From: Entophlyctis helioformis
Lineage: Eukaryota > Chytridiomycota > Chytridiomycetes > Chytridiales > Chytriomycetaceae
Assembly (NCBI GenBank): GCA_025526915.1
Contig: JAHLKH010000200.1
Location: 1-45,624 of the forward strand
Length of the DNA stretch: 45,624 bases
Direction of reading: 5' to 3'
Shown: positions 31,869 to 40,786 of the stretch, in pieces
Layout: every line of letters begins with the position of its first letter
Numbering within the stretch: position 1 is the first letter of the stretch
The notes under the pieces: generated by a model
Told to the model about the DNA's origin: nothing
The model's database searches: none
Seen by the model: the letters and a program-made list of their open reading frames with translations, nothing else
Program-made: the position numbers and the translations under genes

Positions 31869-33226
31869 TCATTCAGCATGCTCGCCAAGCAGATCAGCAA
31901 GACGACGCTCAAAGTTCAGCACGCCTTCTCTAACAGCATCACGAACCAAAGCAGTGCGCTGTTGCGCTGTCAGCGATTGGGCGAGAAGCCGTGCAATGTC
32001 GTCATTTGCAGCATCAGTAATGGCCAGGAACGTAAATCCCTCTGTGCGGTGCTCGTGCAACCACCGCACAATCTCCAAATAGCCATTCTCGGCAGCTAGA
32101 TCTATCGCCAAAGTTGTGCATCCTTCTGCCCGCTGCTCATGCAGCCACTTGACAAGATTGAGATGGCCGTTCTGTGCTGCCCAGTTCATTGCCCAAGTCG
32201 TGCATCCCTCTGTGCGGTACTCATGCAGCCATTGCACGACATGCAGATGACCATTCGCTACAGCATTGTCCATGGCTTGTACGGTGCAACCCTCCGTCCG
32301 GTTGGCATGCAGCCACTTGACCGTGTCCAAATGGCCAAACTCCGCTCCATTGTCCATGGCATCTACTGTCGCACTCGCGCCTCTGGCCGACAGCATCTTG
32401 ATGACACCGAGAGATCCAGAGCATGCAGCATAGTCAATACGGCATACTGAGCCAGCTGCCTCCAGTAATATGAGGTTGTTGTCCAGCATGTACTCGAGGA
32501 ACGCTGCGTGATCGCCTCGACGGCAACCCTGGCAAGGTCTTCGTGTAGCAAGAGCGGAAGGCTGTCGAGCCACATGTGCCGCATTGGGATCGTACACAAC
32601 CCATCGCGGATGCTGTTGTATCGGCCATCATACAAGAAGCCATAGGGAAAGCGTGCCCACAACTAATGGTACATGCTGCGGCTGCTGACGTGCGCAAAGT
32701 CCTCGACATCCAGAGAGGCGTCCGGGAGCAGAGCAAGATCGCCCTGCCAGTCCCGCTTAAAGGCATCGATCCACAGCGCTCGCTTGGCATCGCGGTCCAT
32801 CTTGGCGACATCGAGATGGCCACACAGCAGCTGCGTGAGCGGGCCGGCATGCAGCAGGATCTTGGCTTGCAGCTCGTGCGGATACAGCGTCCACCAGTCG
32901 GTTGCCTTGACGGCACGGCCAGCCTGCAGCCGGGCAGCCTCTGTGTAGCAGCTGCTTGGCAGGTCGGCTGTGACAGCGGCAGTCACAGGGCACGGCTGTG
33001 GCTGTTGCTGCGGCTGCTCGACCAGGGTCTGTTGGTGCAGGTGCAGTGGCAGGAGACGCACAAGAGCAGCGAAGCGAGGCACGAGGTCTGTGCGGCCAGC
33101 AGCCACAAGAGCGTCGTTCACAGCAGCCACAGTGTCGTGCAGCGTCTGGCTGTCCACTGCGTCGCTGGTGCTGCTGCCCAGTCGCCTGTCGTCTGCATCG
33201 TTGCTCGCTGGCATCACTTGGCTCAT
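31869..33226 (-). pseudogene. F-box-like/ankyrin-repeat gene 3, with an in-frame stop and a frameshift
   Basis: From ATG 33226 (MSQVMPASNDADDRR) the protein runs through a Gln/Pro-rich leader to the family domain: LYPHELQAKILLHAGPLTQL, LWIDAFKRDWQGDLALLPD, SSRSMYH. There a TAG (32665-32663) interrupts, and the same frame continues with LWARFPYGFLYDGRY and IPMRHMWLDSLPLLL, exactly where the other members read SRSMY..LC.RF. A second break near the CC pair 32515-32516 (one base short) leads to GDHAAFLEYMLDN and then to 28-residue repeats (HANRTEGCTVQAMDNAVANG, HEYRTEGCTTWAMNWAAQNG and others) ending at 31869. The frameshift resembles the homopolymer indels elsewhere, but the TAG is a substitution (CAG to TAG would explain it), so true inactivation is likely unless it is a base-call error. 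Confidence 0.65.
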
Positions 33227-33524
33227 TGCGGCTGATCTGTGATACGATGCGATGCGGAGATGTGCGACAAGCGAGCATTGTGCAGAGTGGCTGATGGTGA
33301 TGCTGGTGCACAGTGCACTTGCTGCCTTGACGAGTCGCACACTGCCATGCATGCTGCAGTGTTGCACGGCCCAAAAGCAGTGATACGCAGCCATACAGCA
33401 ACAACGACGCTCATGGCAAACACGGCAAGAGCGACAGCAGCAACACAGCCCTGCTCACAGATCCACCAACAGACGCCATGAGATCGACTGAGCCAGTGGC
33501 GGCAACAGCTGCCATGCTGCGTCT

Positions 33525-33945
33525 GTGATGGATCGCACTTGGATGCCAGTGCATCTGGATGATCAAGTCCTGCTTCCTTGGACCGTCGACCGCCCTTTCC
33601 GTTGCTCACTGCATCCATGGCACATGCTTTTGTGGTCATTCTCGCACCGATCGCTGGATGCACAGACAGCCGATGGCGACCAGAAGCAGGTATCGCCAAC
33701 CTGTGCCATCCTGGCGAACTCTCTCATGGCGCACCAGGACCGCAGCGAGATCGACATGGAGAGCCCGCTTGTCAGTGTCTCTGTGGGGCTGGACTGCGTG
33801 CTGCTGTTTGGATGCAAGACTCACAACGAGGTGCCTGTGGGACTGCTGCTGCAGAGCGGCGATGTGCTCGTGATTGCTGAGCCTGCGTGATGGGCATTCC
33901 ACGGCGTGCTGCTTGTGGTGGATGGCACCCTGTCAATGCTTCTCA
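33525..33945 (+). pseudogene. ALKBH1-like 2-oxoglutarate/Fe(II) dioxygenase relic
   Basis: The core reads SLMAHQDRSEIDMESPLVSV, SVGLDCVLLFGC, then VPVGLLLQSGDVLVIAEPA, a TGA stop (33888-33890), and WAFHGV in the same frame. The HxD iron motif, S-E-x-D, P-L-V-S-V-S-x-G-L, L-L-L-x-S-G-D-V and the H-G-V after the second iron ligand match the AlkB/ALKBH1 family, which demethylates nucleic acids. The TGA stands where the family has the conserved Arg before the C-terminal catalytic His (CGA to TGA would explain it). Just upstream, PEAGIANLCHPGE, the family's E-A-x-x-x-N-x-Y-x-P region, lies in another frame, one base off. No full N- or C-terminal part can be recognised. A decaying copy or fragment is the best reading. 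Confidence 0.6.
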
Positions 33946-34533
33946 TTGTGTTCAGTGGCCCAGCTCACGCGACTGAGATCTGTGGCTTCGCATTGTGGCT
34001 TTTGTGTGCATTTTGCATTGAAAGCAGAGACCATCCGAGCTGGAATCATTGACAATAGCAAAGTGCCGTTGTCCTGCAAACAGGTGAGTGGCTCCAGGTG
34101 TGTCGCGTTTGGCTGGTGCTGTGTGAGGCGGCTGTCGCATGCTCCAATTGTAGACTGGTCTGCCTGCTTGAAGCTGTTGGGGTCACTGCGCTCTCTGCCA
34201 ATGCGACGCATTCCATGCCATGCTGTGTGGGCCGTGGTTCTGGTTCGCATGGGCCATGTTTGCTGCTCAACCACATGGCATGGCATGGAAATCGCGTGTA
34301 TCAGCAGCGGCTGTGCCAGTCAGCTGCTGCAGAGCATCCACTCAACACTATGGCATGCCAGCAGTATGCAAAACGCAACGTCTGTCTTGCCATATGGACA
34401 GCACTGCCTCACTTGATTCATTATCTGCTCTGCTGCACCTGCTGACGTCTTGCATTGCCCTTCTGAAATCGCGCAACTGCTGGTTCCTGACAAACCGACC
34501 AAGACAACTCATCAAGCTCACTGAACCGCCAGC
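33946..34533. other. Spacer before the LRR gene, nothing identified
   Basis: Less GC-rich sequence with several ATGGCATG-like patches (for example 34274-34290). A frame from ATG 34397 begins with a hydrophobic stretch (SLSALLHLLTSCIALL) that might be a signal-peptide exon for the LRR gene, but no consistent splice links the two. Confidence 0.35.
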
Positions 34534-36601
34534 ATGAGTCTCATATCTGACTGCATCAATCTCGCAGCAGCCTTTCCTGGACACTTCTCAGGCGCGATCT
34601 TTGGCACCTGCTGTGATGTGTCTCTGGAGCATACAGTATACTGCACCAACAACCGTGTCACACAGCTGTAAGCCGTCAATGACTCTCGTCTATTGTTAAT
34701 GGTATGAGTGAAACTCACAGCACACCCATCTTGCGCACTCCAGAAACCTTCCAAATAGAGCCCGTTCTGCATCATTTCCAAATTTGAGCAGATTTACTGC
34801 ATCATTTCCAAATTTGAGCAGATTGACTGCACTCACGTCCCTGTAAGTATGGCTCAATTCTGTGATGCACTTTTGGTTTTCAGACACGAGTCTGACTGCA
34901 ATGGGATGCTTCTTTTATGTGCAGCAATCTGCAAAACTGCGCGTTTCAGGAACCTATCCCAATGTGGCTGGGAAGTATGGAGAACCTGGTCTACATGTAG
35001 GTGTTGGCTCTACTTGATGCATGATGCGCTCAATCCAACCATGCTAATCTCATGTTGCTGACAGCAACTTGGCCTACAACCAGTTGTCTGGTCCAATCCC
35101 ATCAAATCTTGGCAACTTGACTGACCTTGCATTTCTGTAAGTTGTGCACTGACATCTGTATCGATCTGATTCGTCACTGGATACTCACAACCATCATGTA
35201 CAAGGAACCTGGCCAACAACCAGCTGACTGGACCGATTCCAGATAGTATTGGCGGCCTTGTTAACCTGCAGACACTGTGAGTATGCGCACGGCCGTGTCA
35301 TCACTGCAGAAGAGCTGGATGCTAAACACATTCAATGCAGTGACCTCTATAACAACCAGCTGTCTGGGCCAATCCCAGATAGTATTGGCGGCCTTGTTAA
35401 CCTGCAGACACTGTGAGTATGCGCATGGCCGTGTCATCACTGCAGAAGAGCGGATGCTAAACACATTCAATGCAGTGACCTCTATAACAACCAGCTGTCT
35501 GGGCCAATCCCAGATAGTATTGGCGGCCTTGTTAACCTGCAGACACTGTGAGTATGCGCACGGCCGTGTCATCACTGCAGAAGAGCTGGATGCTAAACAC
35601 ATTCAATGCAGTGACCTCTATAACAACCAGCTGTCTGGGCCAATCCCAGATAGTATTGGCGCCTTGTTAACCTGCGACACTGTGAGTACCGCACGGCCAT
35701 GTCATCACTGCAGAAAGCCGGATGCTAAACACATTCAATGCAGTGACCTCTATAACAACACACTGACTGGGCCAATCCCAGATAGTATTGGCAGCCTTGT
35801 TAACCTGCGGAACATGTAAGTACGCGCACGGTCATGCTATTGCTGCAGAAGAGCCTGATGCTAAACACATTCAGTGCAGCCGTCTTAGTTACAACCAGCT
35901 TTCCGGCATGATCCCAGACCGTTTAGGCAATTCAAGTCTCCTCCAGAACCTGTGAGTGAAGCCTTGCTGAGTATCGTTCCACATGGCACTTACCAATTGC
36001 AACACAGCTACATCGATAACAACCAGTTGACTGGCTCAATCCCTGCTGGAATATACAGCCTTCGTACCTTAAAAGACTTGTAAGCATTGCTATTGATGTG
36101 TGCATGTTGGTGGTTTCATGCTGACATACATCTGGCCATTGTGCAGCATGTTCAGTAACAACATGGGAATGAGTGGGCCGCTATATCAGTTTTTTGCAGA
36201 AGCTTCCTTGCAATGTGATGGAACTGGCACTGGCATGTGTCTTCCTTGGGGCGTTGGATATCGTTGTGGCATACAGAGGCCATGTATGTACATGTGGCTG
36301 TTGTGTCGCATTTGGATGTAAGCGATGCTGCTGACACTGGAAGCTGCACACAGGCTCTACCACAACCAAAGACGCCGCTTCAAGCAAAATAGCCAGCATT
36401 CATCCTGCTTTCAAGATTGTGGGATCCGATACCACAGATGCAGACTTGCCGGCAAAGGATGGCATCACGAGTACCATCTATGGGCACACTGTTAGCAGTC
36501 TTTCACCAATCATCCTGTCTATCATTCTGGTCATGTCAGTGTTTGCAATGGCCTGGACGGTGCTGCTGTGGAGACGCAGACAGAAGAAAATGGCACTGTG
36601 A
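34534..36601 (+). CDS. Leucine-rich-repeat type I membrane receptor, one exon per repeat
   Basis: Thirteen exons: 34534-34667, 34744-34842, 34925-34996, 35065-35136, 35205-35276, 35341-35412, 35476-35547, 35612-35681, 35744-35815, 35880-35951, 36008-36079, 36147-36283, 36354-36601. Exon 1 is a Cys cap (SDCINLAAAF ... TCCDVSLEHTVYCTNNRVTQ). Exons 3-11 each code one 24-residue plant-type repeat (LxLxxNQLSGPIPDSIGGLVNLQT) and all but one are exactly 72 bp. Introns (56-82 bp) are phase 2 and split the same Leu/Ile/Met/Phe codon. Exon 12 is a C-terminal Cys cap. Exon 13 gives a Thr/Ser stalk, one helix (SPIILSIILVMSVFAMAWTV) and RRRQKKMAL, with no kinase domain. Exon 8 is 70 bp, two bases short. 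With both restored, the protein is 421 aa. No signal peptide is visible at the chosen ATG, so a 5' exon may be missing. Confidence 0.75.
34768..34827 (+). repeat. 30-bp tandem duplication in LRR exon 2
   Basis: A TGCATCATTTCCAAATTTGA-containing unit occurs twice at a 30-bp period, duplicating ten residues (SFPNLSRFTA/SFPNLSRLTA) in frame within the first LRR-coding exon. Confidence 0.8.
35205..35815 (+). repeat. Tandem exon-plus-intron duplications in the LRR gene
   Basis: Five consecutive ~135-bp units each consist of a 72-bp LRR exon and a 62-68-bp intron. The second, third and fourth exons are almost identical, and the introns share GTGAGTATGCGCACGGCC and the ...ACACATTCAATGCAG acceptor. 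Differences in the fourth copy are mostly single-base losses (GGCGGCC to GGCGCC, GCAGACA to GCGACA). Confidence 0.85.
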
Positions 36602-36648
36602 CTTGGGGCTGGCCACAATGGATTGCCGGAAGCATGTCGGGAGACGTG

Positions 36649-36654
36649 AATAAA
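36649..36654 (+). terminator. AATAAA polyadenylation signal of the LRR gene
   Basis: A canonical AATAAA 48 bp after the LRR-gene stop codon. Confidence 0.6.
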
Positions 36655-36796
36655 GAGAGTGTGCTGAACCCTTCCATTCGTGCAAGCTGCACTACAGATC
36701 AGCGAGTTGAGCAAATCCAGCAACAGATGCCTCACTCTGTCAACAGCCAACATCGCGTTCTGCAGCAGATACTGGGACTGCAAGCCAGCTTAGGTG

Positions 36797-36904
36797 TATT
36801 CCATGATCCAAAAGGCTGCTGGACATCACACTCTGCTTGAATATGGCCTGCTGGGCAACAAGGGCAATATTGACAAGACTACATTCAAAGCAGTGTGGAC
36901 ATAA
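36797..36904 (+). pseudogene. Relic of the F-box-like/ankyrin family N-terminal domain
   Basis: The frame YSMIQKAAGHHTLLEYGLLG, then NKGNIDKTTFKAVWT and a TAA, aligns position for position with YEIQLMILKAAGPLTLFLNGLLGDKSSLDDATVEALWT of the gene at 29768 (shown here in two parts: the MI-KAAG-TL core and GLLG-K-DxxT-A-WT). No start codon, upstream exon or ankyrin repeats accompany it. It is a detached, diverged fragment just downstream of the LRR gene. Confidence 0.55.
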
Positions 36905-39900
36905 GTTGTCAGTATCAACTGGACAGCAGTTTAAGGGTCTGGTGGTCTTAGTTTACATGAGTTCATTACCAGTGTTTGCTTGCTAGGCTCGGGCGACGAT
37001 GTTTGTGTGCTCGCAGTACTCACAAAGGCCAACACCACGGCCACCACGGCCAGCACGATCACAGCGATCACAGCGATCATGTTAGGCGGGTCAGGGCAAG
37101 ACACGGATCTCGCGTGGATCCAATGTATTTAGCAGCAGGACGCCTTCTCCCAGACGTCTGCCAAGGCGTGCGATGCATACTGCCGCGTCTGATACATTAT
37201 AAACGTGTCGTCACACTGCGAAGCGTACAAATGCTGCGGTATGGCCGTTTAAACAAATGGAGTCGCATCTAAACACGTTGTATCACGTCACATTACAACG
37301 CATTCATTGCATCACATCCCATTCGTTTCATCTCATCTCATCTCATGCCGGCTGCTCGTTGCCCCTGGCGTTTGCTTTTGTCGCCAAGTATGTCGCCACG
37401 TATGTCTCCACATGTGAGAGGTGTCTGTGAGGCGTCTGTGAGGCGCCTGTGAGGCGTCTGTGAGGTGTCTGAGAGGCGTCTGGCGCGTCGGAGAGCTGGC
37501 TGACAGGCCCTGCACGCTCTCTACTCGCTTGATGTGGGAAATGCAGAGACCACAAGTCTAGGTCGACGCCAGGCAATAGACACGGTGGATATGGCATCCC
37601 ACTCCGAGTATCTGGGTCTGGGCCGTGCTGTTTGGCGGGTGCACCGTTGACGGGCGTCTCGAGAGGTGTTTTCCAATTCCGTTGTCTTGCCAATATTCTG
37701 GCTCGCTGTATTGGCTGCTGCTGCTGCCGAGCCAAGAATTGGGGGCAGGCAGGCCGGGTCCGTGCTTTTGGAGCTGCTCACGGTCGCGCAGGCAGATATG
37801 CGTGCGACTGGCAGCGCATACTGGAGCAGCACCGCCGCAAGACACTGCTGCTACTGGCTGCTGCTGCAGATGCAGGCCGTGAGAGCAGCCAAACAGCTCG
37901 ACCAGAGAGCGCTGCTGAATGTGTTGGTGTGTGATGATGGGCGTGACAGGGCGTGAGGGCGTGAGAACGGTGTTTTCAGAAGCAACGGCAGAGTTCTGCT
38001 TGGGCAGGAGCAGCGCAGGAACAGTGCAGCATTGGCGGGGCGAGTCGGTGCGCATGCAGCGGCCGTCTGTCGTGTCCATCTTGGCCATGGTCGTCAGGAC
38101 AGAAGCGGCAGTCGGCCTGTGTAGACTGCGGCCCGTCCCGCTCGCCGTTGTTGCTCGTGTCGCTTTGTCGCTCGTCGCTGGCTGGTGGATGCGCATTGGG
38201 CGTCGGCGACTTCTGGCGTATCTGTGGCATCTGTGGCGTCTTGACCCAGCGCCACGGCGAGTATTCTGCTCGTGCAGGTCGGCTCTCGAAGCAGTTGCTT
38301 CTCTGCCGTGGTGCTTATACTTCGGCTTCACTGCCTGTCAACTGGCAGTTGCCAATATCCAAGCGCTTTTGCATGCCCGTCTCGCACAGGCCGCTGTGTC
38401 GAGAGCATTGGTGGGGCAGACTAAGCGACGCATGGATAGGCAGCAGGCGGAGTTGGCTGTCGTGCTGCTCATGGCCAACTCCGATTTGCTGCGTCAGGAG
38501 TTGTTGATTCCGGTGGCGTGGGTCTGGCGGCCGTGGAGGGCAGGGAGAGCAGGGCGTTGAGAGGCGCGTGGCCGTGGTGTGGCTGGACGTGACGTGACGT
38601 CCGCGCGTGGATTGCAGATGAAATGCTCGGCAATGGCAGGAGGCTCGCGTCAAATCGGCCCGCACTCCCACGCCTGCAAGCAACCATGCGCATCGTGATC
38701 GGAGATTGTGGAGAGCAGCTGGTGGAAAGCAGCTGTTTGTGGGGGACGGTTGTGGCCGAATGCAGATCCCTGTTGTGGAAACATCCAGCTGTTAGGATGA
38801 CGACGCGGTGGAGAGAGGGCAGTGGGGAGAAAGCACGATCGAGAGAGCGCGGTGGAGAGATGCAGATCTACAAACAATAGTCTCGCCACTGCGGTGATGC
38901 AAAGGAGCAGCCGGTCCTTATCCACGTCTGCTTTGCAAGCCGGCGTGGAACAAAAATGAATTGGGATGCAGATCGGCGGCTCTGGTCCGCATGGCTGCGT
39001 TCGTCTCGAGAACAGGCGAGTGAGCATGCATGCAGAGACAGCGAGCCAGCAAAGCTGAAGCAATTGGGGAGATGCGGAGGAATCGGCATCGCCATGATGC
39101 GCAGACAGCAACTGGCCGTTCACAGATCCAGTCACTGTTTGGGCGTCATGGCGTTGCACGGCGAAGTATGATGGATAAACGTTGGATAGTACGGCGAACG
39201 CAGAGGGTGGAGAGAGTGGAGAGAATGAGAATGACCGGCAGCAAGCCCCTGCCGGGCCTTTGGCCGTGCCTGCTGCTGGGTTGGGCCGAATTGGGCCCAC
39301 TTTCTTGGCCTTTCCAGCTGATGTGGTCTCGCTTCAACCACCGCAGCCGCCTTGACCGCAAGACAGACTGGAGCGTCTCGCGCTCATCTGAATGGGTGAA
39401 GCGGCCCAGCGCGTTGGCAACTCGGCATCTGCATCGGCACAGGCGGCAATGGCCGTGTCGGGGTCGGCGTTAGCGGCGGGATGCTCTTTGGGACACTGCG
39501 GCCAACAGGAAGCAGCACTTACCGGCCGGCCGAGCAGAGACCAACGGTGGTAGCGTGGGTGGTATTGAATACCGCGCAGCCGTGTCTGGTCTGTGGAGGT
39601 CTGGACTGGGGAGGTACCCGTCGACACGACCGTCGTGGGCACACAGCCGAGCAGACAGCCGTGGACCCGTCGGCGGGTTGGAGAGGCAGACCGACGGCCA
39701 GCCTGCCTGCAAGGGTCGGGCGAAGCCAGACATGATTCCCGCCCGGTGATTCGCCGCAATTGCGAGTGAGCGACCGAGCGAGAACGACGACACTGCGGAG
39801 CTTGTCGCGCTGGCTGTGGGCGGTCGGTGCGGGTCGGGCCACGACCGAGACGCGGACAAAAGGCAATGGTGGATGGGCAGGTCAGCACTCGCTTGCAGGC

Positions 39901-40508
39901 ATTCAGAGTCTCCTTACCCCCTGGTTCAAGCTCGCAACAGAGGCCAGTGGAACGGAGCAGCAACCTCCGCCGTTGGCTCGACCCACTTGGGCTGGCCGGC
40001 GTCTGGCGTCTCGCGTCTGGCGTCTGGAAGCTTGTTGGGCCGCTGCGAGCGAGAGAGAGAGAGACCGGAGCAGCCAGAGCAGCGGCCGGGGTGAGGGCAC
40101 GACGAAGGCACGACGAGGGTGTCTGAGTTGGTGGCGCTTGTGCCGCCAGATATTCTTGCCGTTGTGGAATGCTTGGAAAGAGTGCTTTGGGTTGAACACG
40201 TTCAGCACGATCTGCACAATTCGGACATGGTGGCGCCGGCACGAGGGACACAAGCACTGTTGCCTTGCACAGCAGACCGGCCCTGTGAGCAGTTGCCATC
40301 CGATGGATGCTCGAGTGAATCTAGCCACTGCCACCGCCAAGAACGCTCTTGCACAGCATCTGTGCAATCACTGGCAGCAGCTTGTCGCCTTGTCCGAGCT
40401 TGACGTCTCCCTCGCGGACATGCTTCGGCAGCTTTGGGAACGTGTTGAGGAACAGCATCTCGAGTACATGCTTGCGTGTAGCACTGGGCCTCCAGGCAGA
40501 CTTGCCGG
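36905..40508. other. 3.6-kb region without a supportable gene
   Basis: The GC content is high and long frames occur on both strands by chance. The least implausible are a minus-strand frame at 37558-38331 and a plus-strand frame ending at 40527 with helical content (NHWQQLVALSELDVSLADML). Neither has a recognised domain, consistent splicing or a clear context. The region contains an 11-bp tandem repeat at 37423-37483 and a GATCACAGC repeat near 37057-37080. It may be old transposon-derived sequence next to the retroelement. Confidence 0.4.
37423..37483 (+). repeat. GTCTGTGAGGC 11-bp tandem repeat
   Basis: Five degenerate copies of an 11-bp unit (GTCTGTGAGGC, GCCTGTGAGGC, GTCTGAGAGGC and others) in non-coding sequence. 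Confidence 0.8.
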
Positions 40509-40733
40509 CTGGTTGCAGGGGCAGTGAGTATGCACGCGAGGAAGGGCGGGCAGACGACTTCATTGAGACATAAGCACGGACCTGGTTGCAGGGGCAGTGA
40601 GTATGCACGCGAGGAAGGGCGGGCAGACGACTGCAAGAACGGGGGCAACCAGAGCGGGGGACGCGGCCGGGCGATGTCTGTCCGGTCACGTGGGTCACGT
40701 GGATCACGTGACCGCGACCGAGCATCCGTTACA
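40509..40733 (-). mobile_element. 3' LTR of the Ty3/gypsy element (left edge not determined)
   Basis: Reading the minus strand, pol ends at 40787 and is followed 46 bp later by a polypurine tract GGGGGGAG (40741-40734) and TGTAACGG (from 40733), the classic PPT/LTR junction of Ty3/gypsy elements. Inside lie three TCACGTG boxes in a row (about 40685-40711) and a 51-bp direct repeat at 40509-40559 and 40582-40632, 73 bp apart. Because the 5' LTR is not in the window, the distal end and target-site duplication cannot be fixed; I stop at the outer repeat. Confidence 0.55.
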
Positions 40734-40786
40734 CTCCCCCCAGCGTAGACAGCCACTCATAAGAAAGAAGAGTGGATGAACAGCGA

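Noticed and set aside
35548..35681. LRR exon 8 as evidence that the whole gene is a pseudogene
   Set aside because: The gene's other twelve exons are intact and the two missing bases resemble the indels found across unrelated genes.
37558..38331. Minus-strand 257-codon frame
   Set aside because: No domain, no clear start context, no splice support, and competing frames of equal length on the other strand.
39334..40299. Minus-strand 321-codon frame and overlapping plus-strand frames
   Set aside because: Composition reflects GC bias; no recognisable motif and no consistency between adjacent segments.
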